From Daedaleopsis sinensis (Eukaryota > Basidiomycota > Agaricomycetes > Polyporales > Polyporaceae), in contig CM066301.1 in assembly GCA_033807695.1 (NCBI GenBank), positions 806,001-870,000 on the forward strand: a stretch of 64,000 nt of DNA, written 5' to 3'. The notes under the pieces were generated by a model. The model worked only from the letters and a program-made list of their open reading frames with translations. It was not told the origin of the DNA and ran no database searches. Positions 23,666 through 36,137 of this stretch are shown in pieces (positions within the stretch are counted from its first letter, which is position 1; each line of letters opens with the position of its first letter). A program made the translations under genes and the position numbers.

Positions 23666-24200
23666 TGTACCGACAGTGACGATCTAGGTCATGAAATCCA
23701 CCACGAGATTTGAGCACAGAGAGAGGCAAGGAGTCAATTTCCGTACACATCATGAGATAGCGGACAGTCTGCGTTGCTTTCCTTGTGACATGATGAGCGA
23801 GAACGTTGACTGTAGTCTCCTCAGGCAGCCGGATATTTGAATCACCAGGCTACAATAACCTATTTGTGGATGGTCAGTGCGACCGGTCCGTGCTCACGCC
23901 GCTAAACAAGGAACGATGCAGAGTAGCATATGTACGACAGGAGGGAGCCCGGAGGCCCGGGGTACATGCATAGAGCTGAACTACAAGTAAACAGCGTCAA
24001 GAGTCGTTAGGACCAAGGCAATATAGCGTAAGGCGCAAAGCGCAAGGCGGTATGGGGGGCGGGTGTGGGCTGCTCCAAACGCATAGCAATATGTAATATC
24101 AATAAGCACAAGCTGAGGACGCGCATCGTGCACGCTAGCAGCAGGCAACATCGCGAGCCGCGAGGCTCGAGCCACAGGCCACAGGCGACAAGGGGTGCGT
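23666..24200. other. 3' flank of ADA3; no gene seen
   Basis: About 530 bases without recognisable coding sequence between R1 copy 2 and the ADA3 stop codon. Confidence 0.45.
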
Positions 24201-26794
24201 TCAGCCAAGGTCCATCTCGTCTCCCGCCCGCGCCTTGCCCTTGGAACTTGTCCGTGCGTCGACGCCGTTCGCGCGCCCGTGTGCATGCGCATGCCCGACG
24301 CCGTTCAGCCGCGACGCGGTCGCGCGTGCGGGCACCACCCGCGCCAGCTCCGCCTGCACCTCCTCCTCCACGCCCTGAAACACACTCTCGGGCGGAAAGC
24401 CCCAGATGCGGCCCGGGCTCTCGCGCTCCTTGTCGTCGAAGACGCCGCCGACGATGTCCACCCAGTTCTGTCGCGTGCGCACGAGCTCGTTGAGTTGCTC
24501 GGGAACGTGCAGCATGTTGCGCTCGTCCGGGTTCAGGCCGAGCGCCGCGGGGCAGGGCGGGAGCGCGGCGGTCCCGGTCAGCGCGGGGGCGCCGTTCGGG
24601 GGGTCGACGCCCTTCTGCTTCTTCTTCTTGTTCACCTTCGGCCCGTCCTTCTTCTGCAGCTTCGAGTAGAGCGTCATGATGCTCTTGTCGATCGCATCCC
24701 GGCTGTCAACGTACTCCTGGTACGCGAGCCGGTCCTCCGCGATCGCCGCGAGCCGCAACCGTCGCGCCTTGTTCGTCGCGAGCACAGTGCGGAGCTCGCG
24801 CTGGGCATGCCGTAGCGCGGTGGCTATTGGATCGTCGACGGCTTCGGAATAGTCGGGCTGACGCGCGCGGTTAGAGAGATATGCTCGCGGCACGTTGCTT
24901 GCATACTCACAATGTCATCCAGCAGCCCGTGGTAGCGCATGACGTGCTTCATACGCTCCTCCAGGTCCGCAACGTTCAGCTTATCGCGCGCGGCTGCGGC
25001 TGCGGCGCCGTTCGTCCCCGGCCGACCTTCCATCGCCTCCTCCGCTGCCTTCACACCCTTCCATTCTAGCACATCGTTCATGGGTATGAGCGCGCTCATG
25101 ACACGTTCCGTCAAGGGCCCGTGCCCGCGCTCCTCAGTGAGCAGATCAGGTTCTGCGAGCGTCGACGGCTCCCATTTAGGTAGAGGGTTCGAGGGACCTG
25201 CATGCGTGCTTGCACGCATCGCAGCGGTTCCGGGGAGCGGGTGCCCATACGCTGCCATATCCTCCTCCTCCCATTGCATAGAGTAATGTCGCCCGAGCTT
25301 GGGCATAGTGAAGATTTCCACCTCGTCTGCGGTATACTGCAAGAAGCCTATGTCTTCCTCCTTTACAGGTCGAAGCCATGGCTCGATACTCGTGTAGAAT
25401 GTCGTGACGAGTACTTGACTGGGTTGTTTACTCTTGCTGAAATCTTCTGTGACGTCTTCTGGATTGCTTGGGCCAGCGATTGGTCGAGGGGCTATTGGAG
25501 GACGGGGAGGAAGTAGTGGCACAGAAGCGGGTAGTGCGAAGTCGGGGGCATTAGCGGGCTAAATTCGGCGTCAGCATCGGAGATCGTCTTGGCAGAGAGA
25601 GTTATGGGGCATACTTTGGTAAAGGCAATGGACGTGGAGGGATATTTGGAAGCCTTGGGTGGCGGTGGCGGTGGATGTGGATGTGGGTGAGTGTGCGGTG
25701 GGAGAGGGGAGGGTTTTCGAATCTTCGCAGGTTCTGGTACCGAGCCTGATATAGCATAGCACTAGAACGAAGCTATAGTACGCACCTGATGGTTCAATGT
25801 CGCTCGAGTCTTCTCGCTTCCGCTTCTTCTTCTTGTTCTTCTTCAGCTCGTCAGAGGGACTGCTAGATGGTGAGTCACTACAAAGGTTAAGTAGGCATTA
25901 CACGCACTTCTTGCGAATGTCAGAAAGTGAGGATGAAGGGGTAGGCATAGATGGTGTAGGAGCTGCGGATGAGCGATCTCTCGGAGGTCGTGATGTGGGT
26001 TGTGCAGACGCTCTGCTCTCGTCTCCATTGACGGATGGAGTGACTGTCCACATAGTAGGCAAAGGCCATAACATGGGCGAGGAAGACCAGGAAAGATCGG
26101 TGCGAGCAGCGCGCGAGACATGAGCGCAAAGAGGATGCGGTGAATGGGGTCAAAGTGGCGAACGGGATCACGGTGTCGCAAGAGATAGCGGTTGAAATCA
26201 CCGGTGCATTGACCACGGGATAGCAAAAGCACAAGGGTTGCCAGCCGAAGCGAAACCAAGGACGATGCGTACACATGCACAAGTGTAGCAAGGTGGTCGA
26301 AGTGGAGGCGTGGGATGGTGTACGCGCCGGGAGTGAGAAACCATTTACCAGTACCGCGACAGGATATTTGGATTTGGGACGCGCATACGAGGCCAGTTTC
26401 ACGGTTTGATGTCAGCAAGTGCGTCCGCGCCATTATGGATACGTGGTTAACCAAGGCGCCAACCAAGTGTGAGGTGAAGAGTGGTGCATGGGATACGGTG
26501 AGATACACCTCAAAAGCGCTAACTGTTACACGCACATTGTCGTTCTCGTTCCGTCTTCTGAATAGCCTTAGCTTTGCCCTTCTCCTTCTCCTTGAGACGG
26601 CGCATGGTCTCCTCGATTGCGCGAATATCATCTCCAGCTTTCTTGGCGCGTTCGAGGCTCTTGGTCTTGAACGCAATGAGCTCAGACTGCAGCTGCTCGA
26701 GTTCGTCCGTGGGTGGCACCGTGTCAGGTGGGCTATGGAAGAGAGAGGAGCGGATTGGAGGGAGTGCGGCGTATGGTGAGACTGTCGACGACAT
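24201..26794 (-). CDS. ADA3: SAGA complex adaptor Ada3/Ngg1 homologue
   Basis: Ada3 links the Gcn5 acetyltransferase to the SAGA/ADA coactivator in the nucleus. The core is clear: PSDELKKNKKKKRKRE, then PANAPDFALPASVPLLPPRP, VTTFYTSIEPWLRPVKEEDI, DEVEIFTMPKLGRHY, and LEERMKHVMRYHGLLDDI joined over an intron to PDYSEAVDDPIATALRHAQR. LAYQEYVDSRDAIDKSIMTL, the Ada3 domain, follows, with the stop at 24201. I assign the first exon to ATG 26794: it reads MSSTVSPYAALPPIRSSLFH and ends in a coiled coil, EETMRRLKEKEKGKAKA, of the kind seen at the Ada3 N-terminus. Between that exon (to about 26540) and the next clear one (TPSVNGDESRAS, from about 26046) lies a 500-base stretch whose splicing I could not resolve. 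At least five introns are clear. Confidence 0.8.
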
Positions 26795-27059
26795 GGCGCG
26801 GCGCAAGCCTCCGGACCGCGAAAGGTAGAGAGTAGACACGCCAGTTAGCGGGTTCCGGCCAGCGCAGCCGACGGCGAGGAGATGGGGACCGTTCCGGAGG
26901 AGGACGAGGAGGACGAGGAGGACGATGGACGTCGCGAGCAGAGACAAGTCCGTAGACGCCCAGTGCAGCTGAGATGGAGGGCGTCTGTCACAATGTTGCA
27001 TTGTTTGGCAGGTGGCTCCCACGGTGTGCTATACCTGTGTCCGCTCGAATTAATACTGC

Positions 27060-28775
27060 AAACTTCGAAGCTCGATATCTCCTGAACCACTGGCCGGAAT
27101 GGCTTGATTTTCTATTGTTTTACTCTACTCGGCGATCTGCATCTTTAGGTGCCCTAATCTTGACGATAGGACCACTACCCTCCCCGGTCATAATGCACCC
27201 ATTTCAGCCCCTCCGATGCTCGACAGTGGATATTTCCTCAACGTGTCCATGCTTCGACACGAAGTCTTCAATATTTGGGTCTTGGAGGCTAGCGGGAGGA
27301 TGAGAGCTCTACTCGGTATGTTTCTCCTCTCTCCTCGCTCTCATCGGTGACCGGCTCACCCCCTGCCATACCATCCGCGCAAACACCGTCCCCAACCTAC
27401 TACGAAGACTGCTGGGAAGGCTACCTGCATCATACTCTGGCACTACTCGACGGTGCACACTGAACGGTACTCGTCTTTACCCGACGCTGCCGCTGCGTCG
27501 TTGCAGACCACAACGCACCAGGAATTGCAACCCTCGACACTCAAAACACAATTCCTCTTATTCCTCTTCAACCACGATGAATATGGGTGTGATTCTTCTT
27601 GATTTAGGATCGGATGGGTCGTTTAGAGGGTAGGGAGGAAGATAGGTGTGTTTCTCACCATCCGTTCTTTCGCTGTTAGTACCTCCCATGTGCCCCCCTT
27701 GTACAACATGATAGCCATCATGCCTATTTGTGTCAATACCACTGGAATATGTTTTAAGCACCTCCAATGAGTGGGAAACAGTCACCAGAAAGACGACATA
27801 GGCGTCTTAAATCACAACCCATGTATGCGCTCTCTGTGAACCCCATGAAGCACGGACATACGTTGCAGTAGTCCATATTTCCATGGAAAACGCATTTGAT
27901 TGACACAAAGAAGACTTCTCACTCATTCCCAACGCTTGCAGATACTCACATGGTATATTCTGGTCAAGTAAGACCATGAATGAGAAGGAGTATGGTAGTG
28001 TATCGCCTCCAAGAGGAGTACTGGGTGGGGAAGCGGATATACACGAATGATATATCTGTAGAACACTCACAAGCATTCTCAATGCAGTAGACATGCCCTT
28101 AAGCCAATTCGACCGAGGTCCTGTTATTTCTACGTGCAAATTGACATAGCCGAGGGATATGGGGGGAAGGAGCATATTGACAGCGATGGAATGGACAATC
28201 AAAGACACACCATTCTCCTTCCATACCCTCCAGACCACCCATCAGATCCCGAATCCGCAAAAATCACACCAATATCCATCGTGGTTGAAGAGGAATCGTG
28301 TTTCGAGTGTCGAGGGTGGCAGTTCCGGAGACGTGGTCTGCAGCGATGCAGCGGCCGCATCGAGTAACAATGAGTACCGTCCAAAGCGCGTCGTCGAGCA
28401 GTGCTAGAATAGGATGCATGCATCCCAGCAACCTCCCTAGCAGGATGGGGACTGTGGATGATATGGCAGGGGTTAAGCCAGTTGCCGATGAGAGCGAGGA
28501 GCGACGAGGGACGTACCAAATCGAGCCCGTACCCTCCTGCTAGCCTCCAAAACCCAAATATTGAAGATTTCGTGTTGAAACATGGACGCGTTGAGGAAAT
28601 ATTCACTGTCGAACGTCGGGGTGGCTGAAATGGGTGCATCATGACCGCAGGCTGTAGAGCGGTCCGATCGTCAAGCTTAGGGCACCTGAAGATGAAGATC
28701 GCCGAGTAGAGTAGAACAATGAAGAAATCAAGCCATTCCGGCCAGCGGTTCAGGAGATATCGAGCTTCGAAGTTT
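27060..28775. mobile_element. Fold-back element with very long inverted repeats
   Basis: AAACTTCGAAGCTCGATATC opens the element at 27060 and its reverse complement closes it at 28775. Matching continues inward for over 500 bases per arm, with differences: CCAATCTTGACG-type, CATTTCAGCCCC, CAATATTTGGGT, and CACGATGGATAT-type blocks recur in reverse order around 27110-27590 and 28230-28720. The translated arms show the same peptide, MHPFQP..RSTV.ISST..CF, on opposite strands. No transposase is present. A minus-strand frame at 27807-28238 in the central loop has no recognised family. No target duplication is evident at these limits. The element separates the divergent ADA3 and SLC41 promoters. 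Confidence 0.75.
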
Positions 28776-28926
28776 CAATGGGGGAGGATTTGGGAGAGCT
28801 TGTCGTGCGCCCAAACAACGCGCGCGCCCAGAGGTGTGAAAATGGCAGTAATGCGTTCCTCCTCCCTCCTCTCACCTCCCACATTCTCTTCTTCTCACCT
28901 CTCTTCATTTGGCCCAGTGCCCGACG

Positions 28927-30910
28927 ATGGATTCGAGGCAGGCTCTCCTCTTTGACGCAGACCGGGACTCGCAATATGTTAGCGACGACGAGAGCAGCTC
29001 GGACACCATCGAAATGTCTGGTCTCGAAGAGGTCCCGGTGACTCCAGCACGGCGTTCGAACTATGCTGGCCCCGACTATCGACCAGACCTGCAAGACTCG
29101 GACGACGAGTCGGACGTGGAGGATGGAGAGGCATTACTGGGTCCCCGTACGCGGACTCGAGGTCGAGAACGGTCAGAGGACCATCCTAGCACGCTCAGTC
29201 ACGTCAAGCGTATAGTGCTCGAAGTAAGTCGCTCGTTCGTGCATAATGCGTGCCCGGCTCATGGCGTTCAAGACTGCGCCCACGTTGCTACTCACGACTG
29301 TCGGTATACTCTTCACGGGGGAGATCCTGGACACAGTATCGGTGGGTCTGCCAAACGTCCTGCCCTCTTGCTCCGTCCTGACTGAAGTCTAGCATTGGAA
29401 AGCCATGTCCCGCATCGACGAACTCATCATGATCATCCCTGTCGTCTTAAACCTGAAGGGAAATCTCGAGATGAATCTGTCTGCACGACTTGGCACCTCG
29501 GCGAACATGGGGGACCTCGACATCCCGGCTAAGCGCCGCTCCATCATCCTGGGCAATCTCACCCTTCTCCAGGTCCAAGCCACGGTCGTGTCCTTCTTCG
29601 CCGCATGCGTGGCATTCCTCATGAGAAAAATCGTCCCTGAACAAGCCACGACCAATGACACGATGCCCGTGGACGGCCCTGGCGTCGACATGCTTAGGCG
29701 CTTGGCTATCCGTGGCGTGCACAAACCCAACCCTCACAGACCTATCCCACCCCCACCCTCGGGTGCAGCGGAGTGAGTGAGATATCGCAGAGTCTCTCAC
29801 AGAATGCTAAACCATAAACGTGTCGGTCAGATTCATCATGGTCGCTTCTGCGGCGATGTGCGCGGCGTGCTTGTCGAGTATACTATTGGGGTCCTTCATG
29901 TGTGGGCTTGTCGTCCTCTGCAGAAGATTCGGTCTGGACCCTGGTAGGTTAGTGCAGCTTGTGTTGTAGAACCTGCTCGCTCACGCGTCATGCACATTGT
30001 AGACAACATCGCACCTCCAATAGCCGCGTGTCTCGGAGATCTCGTCACGCTGTCCCTGCTCGGCATTATTGCCGAACTTCACCTGCATATCCTCGACACT
30101 CCCTTTCCGATTATTATCGTCGTCGTCCTCGCCCTCGCTGCGATCGGCTGGGCCTACGTGACTAACCGAAATGAGAATGTGCGACATCTGCTGACCGAGG
30201 GCTGGTCGCCACTTTTCATCGCGATGGCCGTCAGCAGCGGGACCGGGATCGTGCTTGACACATTCGTGGAACGGTATAGTGGCTTTGCCCTACTGGCTGT
30301 TGCTATCGCTGGTAGGTTTTCGTCTACCCATTGTCCTCATGACGAACGCGTGTCTCATGTCTCCTTCTATTTAGGTGTTCCTGGAGGTGTCAGCGCGATC
30401 TTCGTCTCGCGCCTCTCTACCGCTTTGCACGCAGCAACAGCGAAGATGTCTTCCGCTATGGCCTCCTTGACCGATCTCAAGCAAGACAAAGAGCTCCCCA
30501 ACCCCCGTCTCGTCATGTTGACGCTCATCGCCGTCAGCATACCCGTCGAGATCATGTTTCTCGTGTGCGTCGTCGCATTAGGATGGATCCACCTGCCTTT
30601 CCTCTTCATGTTCCTACAAATCATATTTTTCCTCATCACGGTACGTCTAGCAATGTGCTCGGAGTCGTGCTGGCGATACTGACAATTGCCATTGGGGCAG
30701 ATTACCATCTCGCTACTAATCGCGCAACTCATGACGACGACTCTCTGGAAGCGACAGTTAGACCCCGACATGTACGCGCTGCCCATTCAGTCCGCGATGA
30801 CGGACCTCATGGGCCAGCTCCTCCTCGTCGCGTGCTACGAGGTCGCTTCCCTCCTCGGCGTGAAAGTCGCCTTGAAGCACAAACACCCCCACACGCCCAA
30901 GCCACGATAA
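28927..30910 (+). CDS. SLC41/MgtE-type divalent cation transporter
   Basis: Six exons. MDSRQALLFDADRDSQYVSD at 28927 starts a cytosolic acidic N-terminus (about 100 residues; LQDSDDESDVEDGEALLG). TAPTLLLTTVGILFTGEILD follows, and then HWKAMSRIDELIMIIPVVLN and LKGNLEMNLSARLGTSANMG, the signature of the MgtE/SLC41 membrane domain. A second half-domain repeats the pattern: PPIAACLGDLVTLSLLGIIA. About ten hydrophobic segments are visible. A final intron joins IIFFLIT to ITISLLIAQLMTTTLW, with the stop at 30910. SLC41 proteins move Mg2+ or other divalent ions across membranes; the ion and the membrane are not shown by the sequence. Length (about 500 residues) fits the eukaryotic two-domain type. 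Confidence 0.87.
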
Positions 30911-32251
30911 TTCCCCGCGCCAGCAACGCTATCCGTCGCCCGCTGTATCTGCCGTTCTTCCGGCTCTGTTGTATAGTCTGGGATCTTCGATCAGTAATAT
31001 CTTTTGCACTAATTTATCCCTTTGGTTCCTGACAAGGGAAGAGGCCTGAGATCTGAGATCTGAGACGGCGGCCCTGCTGTCAACCCAGGCGAAGCCGACA
31101 ACATAGCATGCTCAGTCTTCTTCCTTCCTACCCAGGATGAGCAGCTGGACGCGCGCGTTGGCCCGGATGAGTTTTGCAGCCCTCGCGCCATACTGGGGCG
31201 TCCCGGTGGCAGCATCGACGGTCAAATCGCTCCATGTCACTGCGCTTGACACTTGTGCGACTGGGGACATGCGTGGAAGTCGACGTTTGAGCTGAGGTCG
31301 TCAAGCAGTTTTGGCAGATCACGCCTGTTAGAACGCGCTGGAGAGTTCCATCGAGGAGCGTGAACAGTTCACGCTGGAGCGGCTGAGTGTGAGCATGCTA
31401 TGATCTCTTGTTCACTCGAACGGTTCTTAGCCCATGAGATAACTTCGAAGAATGACCGTCCGAGTCACTTGGTACGGAGAATGGCTCTCCAAGAAAGAAG
31501 CAGTGGATGCGGAGGTGGAGGCGTCGGAGGCGGGAAGCAAACGAGGCGTGCACCGCGTGAGTGTTTTTGCTGTTGTTCTCGGCGCGGGACATTGCTCACC
31601 TTCGATCTCAGCATCGAAGAAAAGCTTCGTGTACAAGCCCACGGACTCTCCGAGCCCAACCCAGTCCAACCCATACCTATACCGAAACTTACCCAAAACA
31701 GTGACTCATGTCACAGCTAGCGTTTGCTGCAGTTCTGTTGAAGGACGACATCGTACCTGCTCATGGCGTCACGGCGGGAGACTGGATCGAGCCTGCACAG
31801 TGAAGTTCGGGACGAGCTGTAGGATTATGCCGGTTGTGCAAACCTATAACAAGATCAGCGGGGAACTATGAGTGTACTGCTGGTCGGAACGTCGTTGTTT
31901 GTTGCTGAGAACGGAAAGAAGGTTGCCGGACGTGTGTTGACTAGCAGCTACGTGGCTCTGTTATAGACGATACATGAACACATCTTGTGCGAGTATGCCG
32001 CATGAAGTTGGGCGCGAACATCCGGATGCATACTATCACGTTAGCTGTGAAGAGATGGAATGACGAGCTTTCTGCAAAAGGAAGCTGGCAATGTGGAAGT
32101 CCATGGACTCACGCGACACTACTGTGGCGTAACCGTCCTATGGGACGTTGCGCCACAGGCTGTGAAAGCAACCACATCCAGGATTTAATATTCAATATTC
32201 TGAGAGTCCAGACAACCATAATGACTCACAAGACATGTACCGCAATTGTCA
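30911..32251. other. Convergent intergenic region; no gene recognised
   Basis: About 1.3 kb between the tail-to-tail SLC41 and HOS2 genes. Small open frames at 31400-31870 have no family resemblance. No repeat or RNA gene is evident. Confidence 0.45.
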
Positions 32252-34216
32252 TCAGCCATCGACAGGCTCGGGGTCCACATCCATACTGGTATTGTCGTCT
32301 GGAGGCGTCTCCGTGTCCTGCTCCTTTGCCTGAGCCTTCGCTGTACGGGCCCGCCCGCGTCTCCCGCGGCCCCTCGCACGAGTCGTGCGGACAGGTTCTT
32401 CATCCGTCGACGACGACTCCTCTCCCGCCGCAGATCCCGCCGCAGAGTCCGCCGCAGCCGCCGCACTTCCTCCCCGTCCTCGCCCGCGTCCTCGCCCGCG
32501 CCGGCCACCACGCGCCCTCCTGGCCGCAGAGCCCCTCCCGCGCACCGACGCGGACGGCGTCGTCGAGGGCGTCTCGTCCGGCTCCGTCGCGTCCTGGTCC
32601 TTGTCCCCGTCGAAGAACTCGTTCCGCGCGGTCGTGCGGTCCTCCCGCGTCTCGCCCGCATGTGCCGTACCGCGCTCCTCATCCTTCTCCTCGCGCGTGC
32701 GCTCCTCATCCGCGAGCCAGCCGCCCAGGTCGGGCGGGATCTCCTGCAGCGCGACGCTCGGGGCGCCCTGGAGGTACCGCAGCTTGTTCCGGATCGCGAC
32801 AGTGATCCGCTGCAGCGACGACGGCGTGTTCTGGTTCTCGACGTGGCCGGTCAGCGGCGGGTGCAGCTTCCACTTGGACTCGCGGTAGAAGGAGTCGTAG
32901 ATCGTCACTGGGAGCTCGTCCGGGATGGAGGCGCCGACGAGCACCGAGGTCTCGTACGTCCAGCACCGCGAGACGTTCTTGATCGTGTAACCGCCCCCGC
33001 CGAGCACGAGCAGGGGTACGTTGAACTTGCGGACAAAGTTGACGCACTCGCCATGGGCAGCGATCGAGAGGTTGAACGCCCCGAGGCGGTCGCACCCGAG
33101 CGAGTCCGCGCCGCATTGGAGCACGATGGCCGTGGGCCGGAAAGCGGTCACGGTGTCGTCGATAACGGTCTTGAAGATGGTGAGGTACATGTCGTCGTCG
33201 ATGCCATCTTTCAAAGGAACATTGAGGCAAAAATGCTTTCCGGGGCCGGTGCCGTTGTCGTCCAGTTTGCCCGTTCCTGGGAAAAAATCACCAGTGTACT
33301 TGTGGAAGGATACCGTCATAACGCGGTTGGTGTGGTAGAAAGCGAACTCGACCCCGTCGCCATGGTGAATGTCGATGTCGATGTACAGTACTCGGGGATG
33401 ATACCTTTGCGCGAGCTTGTCAGCCTGGTCTGTCGTGGTGGGAAAGGCTCGCTTACCTGAGCAATTCTAATATTGCTAGCACAATATCGTTTACGTAGCA
33501 GAAACCGCTCGCCTCAGACTTCTTCGCGTGGTGAAGGCCGCCACTCCAGTTGATGGCAATATCCGTGGTTCCAGCGCATAACTTACGTGCGGCTGCGAGG
33601 GATGCGCCACAGTACATTTTGCAAAAGTCGAACATGTCCGCGAATATTGGACAGTCCTCCACGCAGTTGAACCTGTCGATCATCTGCCTCATCTCGGCCT
33701 GGTTATGCGGGGTGACGCTGCGAATGATGTTGCTTAGTCGTTTATAATGCGCGCGAAAAAAGGTTGACCCCACCGTGATAGAAATTCTATGTAGTCGTGC
33801 TCATGATAAGCCTCCAGCTCTGCTTGCGTGGCAGGTCTTGGGTTGTATATGTTATGTATCTGTTTGTCCAACCCGTACCCCAGTACCAGTGCGTTTGTGA
33901 GTGTCAGTCTATGTGGTTTCATCGGATGATGTTCCTACAGAGTACTTATCAGTACAATACGTCGAATTTGCCTGTGGTAACTGTGGTACGTGCCCCGTAG
34001 TGTTGTGCCCCTACCCCTTTAGGGAAGTAATACGACACAATAGGCCGCGAATGGGGCTTGCATGAGACGAGTCAGCTGCAGATGAAGAAGGCTTGAGAAC
34101 GACGGACTCACGTTGACACGTTCCGTGATGGGTTCTGCATAACCATGAGGGCCTCTATCATCGAAATAAGGAGAGGTGGAAAATGTATGTGACGTTGCTT
34201 GTGACGACCGAACCAT
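32252..34216 (-). CDS. HOS2: Class I histone deacetylase, HOS2/HDAC3 type
   Basis: This is a nuclear Zn-dependent lysine deacetylase; Hos2 works in the Set3-type complex. The start is ATG 34216 ([20 protein letters not shown]). [15 protein letters not shown] joins [20 protein letters not shown], apparently over a GC-AG intron (33936-33987 region). [20 protein letters not shown] and [18 protein letters not shown] resemble HDAC3. The active site is intact: [64 protein letters not shown] and [20 protein letters not shown]. After [11 protein letters not shown] the protein runs about 100 residues further, with an Arg/Gly-rich block ([14 protein letters not shown]), an Ala-rich stretch and [17 protein letters not shown] know of no such tail in yeast Hos2. 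The stop is at 32252. Confidence 0.92.
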
Positions 34217-35043
34217 ATTGATGGCGCCGTAAGCAAGTTACGATTACTACAGTTACTGCAGGTTTGCTCCGTAAAAGATCGCTAGGGAGTAGCTGCTAAA
34301 GGCTGATCAGTTTACGACGTTTTGATACTAGGGGAGAGTCGGAGACAGAATCAGGTCGAGGGCACCAGACTGGGACGTCACTGCTAGTACGTGATATTTT
34401 TCCGCCAGAGCGCTCTGTCTCATATCCGCACAATGGTACTGATTCGCGCTGCAGCGAGATAAAGAGTTAGAGACAGTTTGGGCTGGAGGATCCAAGACAG
34501 AGCTCTCGCGGCGAGAAAGCTGACGTTATGGCAGCGACCACTTGGTTACCATGCTGTCAACTTTCAAAGCTGCACAAACCTTGTCTAATTGAGAAAGACT
34601 AGAAAAGTATGCCGTACTGGATGCTTGAGAGGAGATGCAAGTACTGACTGATGTTTCGAACAGATATTACGCGCAGAAACTTGTGTGAGTCCTGTTGGAT
34701 CTTAGTTAGACGTGAAGCAGATGGTTTCGACCCTAAAAATATGACAGCATATATACCAGAGCCACGTACGTGGGCGTGTTTCTTGTGCTGTTTAAAGCTT
34801 GTGTTCGTTGTTGGTTTGGTGGTTTGGGTTTGGAGGAGGACTCGCCCGGACGCGCACTCGATCTGCCACAGCGCTTACGTAACGTATCAAACTGCCATTT
34901 AGGCGCTCGCACACGTAAAGTCGCATGTCCGAGCCTCCTCCTCCTTGGACCTTCAGACTTCTTCTCTACCTCCACAACCACCACGGCCACGACCACGACC
35001 ACGACCACGTCCTCATACTGTTGAATACTTGCTTCCGGGTCAT
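34217..35043. promoter_or_regulatory. Divergent promoter region of HOS2 and PER1
   Basis: This 830-base stretch lies between divergent genes. A CACGACCACGACCACGACCA microsatellite lies near 34990-35010, just before the PER1 start. No coding exon is supported. Confidence 0.5.
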
Positions 35044-36137
35044 ATGATAATGATGCTGCGACACGTATCTTTACTGCTTGCTGTGATCCTGGTTTGCCTA
35101 CCGCTTGCATTATCTTCCTCCGGAGACCGCAAGGAGACTTTCAGAAGTTGCGTCTCCACATGCGACTCTCAAGTCTGTACCGACGCAGCTAAACACACTC
35201 TATCATTTGCCCTTCGACTCACGCGCTGGACATGCGTTGACGACTGCAAATATCAATGCATGCACCACATCACCGACCGCGCTATCTACCACGACGAGCC
35301 TGTCGAGCAGTACTACGGCAAGTGGCCTTTCTGGAGATATGCGGGTATGCAAGAACCTGCATCCGTCCTCTTCTCTGTGTTCAATTTCCTTGCACATGCC
35401 CATGGCGCGCGCAAGATCAGGAAGAGGGTATCGATGGAACATCCAATGAGAAACTACTACCTCATGTTCGCGTTCGTCAGTATGAACGCGTGGATCTGGT
35501 CTTCCGTCTTCCACACTCGAGGTCGGCTCCTTATATCGACTGTCGTGAATTGGCACTGAAGGAAACCTGGTGCGTAGATCTTCCAACCACCGAGAAGCTG
35601 GACTACTTCTCCGCTGCTCTTGCTATCCTCTACGCCCTCTACTACACCGTCATCCGGGTGTTCCACCTGTACCCCACCGAACGCTTCCGCCTCACCACAT
35701 CCCCGCCAGCCAACAGCAAGTCCGGAACACGTTCTCTGTGGACCCTGCTATGCTCCATCGCTTTCATTGCCCACATTTCGTACCTCTCCCTCCTGCCCCG
35801 GTTCGACTACTCATACAATATGATGTTCAACCTCGCTGTGGGTATATCACATAACCTGCTTTGGCTGTCATACTCGCTGCCATCGTCTATCTCCTGCATC
35901 CGTCGCTACCCGGGAAAACCCAAGAGCTACCGTCCTCCCCATGCCCTTCGTCCCGCGCTTTTCGCTCTGCTTACCACCGCGGCGACGGGCCTCGAGCTGT
36001 TTGACTTTCCGCCATGGGGCAGGATCATCGACGCTCACTCTTTGTGGCACCTCGCCACAGCTCCGATCGCCCTCTTCTGGTACGACTTTCTCGTCGAAGA
36101 CGCGTGCGACGATGGATGGAGGGCTTCGAGGTTGTAG
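35044..36137 (+). CDS. PER1: Per1-like GPI-anchor lipid remodelling protein
   Basis: Per1 (human PGAP3) is an endoplasmic reticulum phospholipase-like membrane protein that removes the unsaturated acyl chain from GPI anchors. ATG 35044 gives a signal sequence (MIMMLRHVSLLLAVILVCLP). The lumenal Cys-rich part is FRSCVSTCDSQVC and WTCVDDCKYQCMH. The family core follows: QYYGKWPFWRYAGMQEPASV, SVFNFLAHAHG, MNAWIWSSVFHTR, then one 57-base intron, DLPTTEKLDYFSAALAILYA, SYNMMFNLAVGISHNLLWL, FPPWGRIIDAHSLWHLATAP and WYDFLVED. The His residues in HTRD and DAHSLWH are conserved in the CREST superfamily. The stop is at 36137 (about 345 residues), a normal length. Confidence 0.92.

Noticed and set aside
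27807..28238. A 143-codon minus-strand frame in the fold-back loop
   Set aside because: No family resemblance, and it overlaps the inverted arm; more likely chance or a captured fragment.
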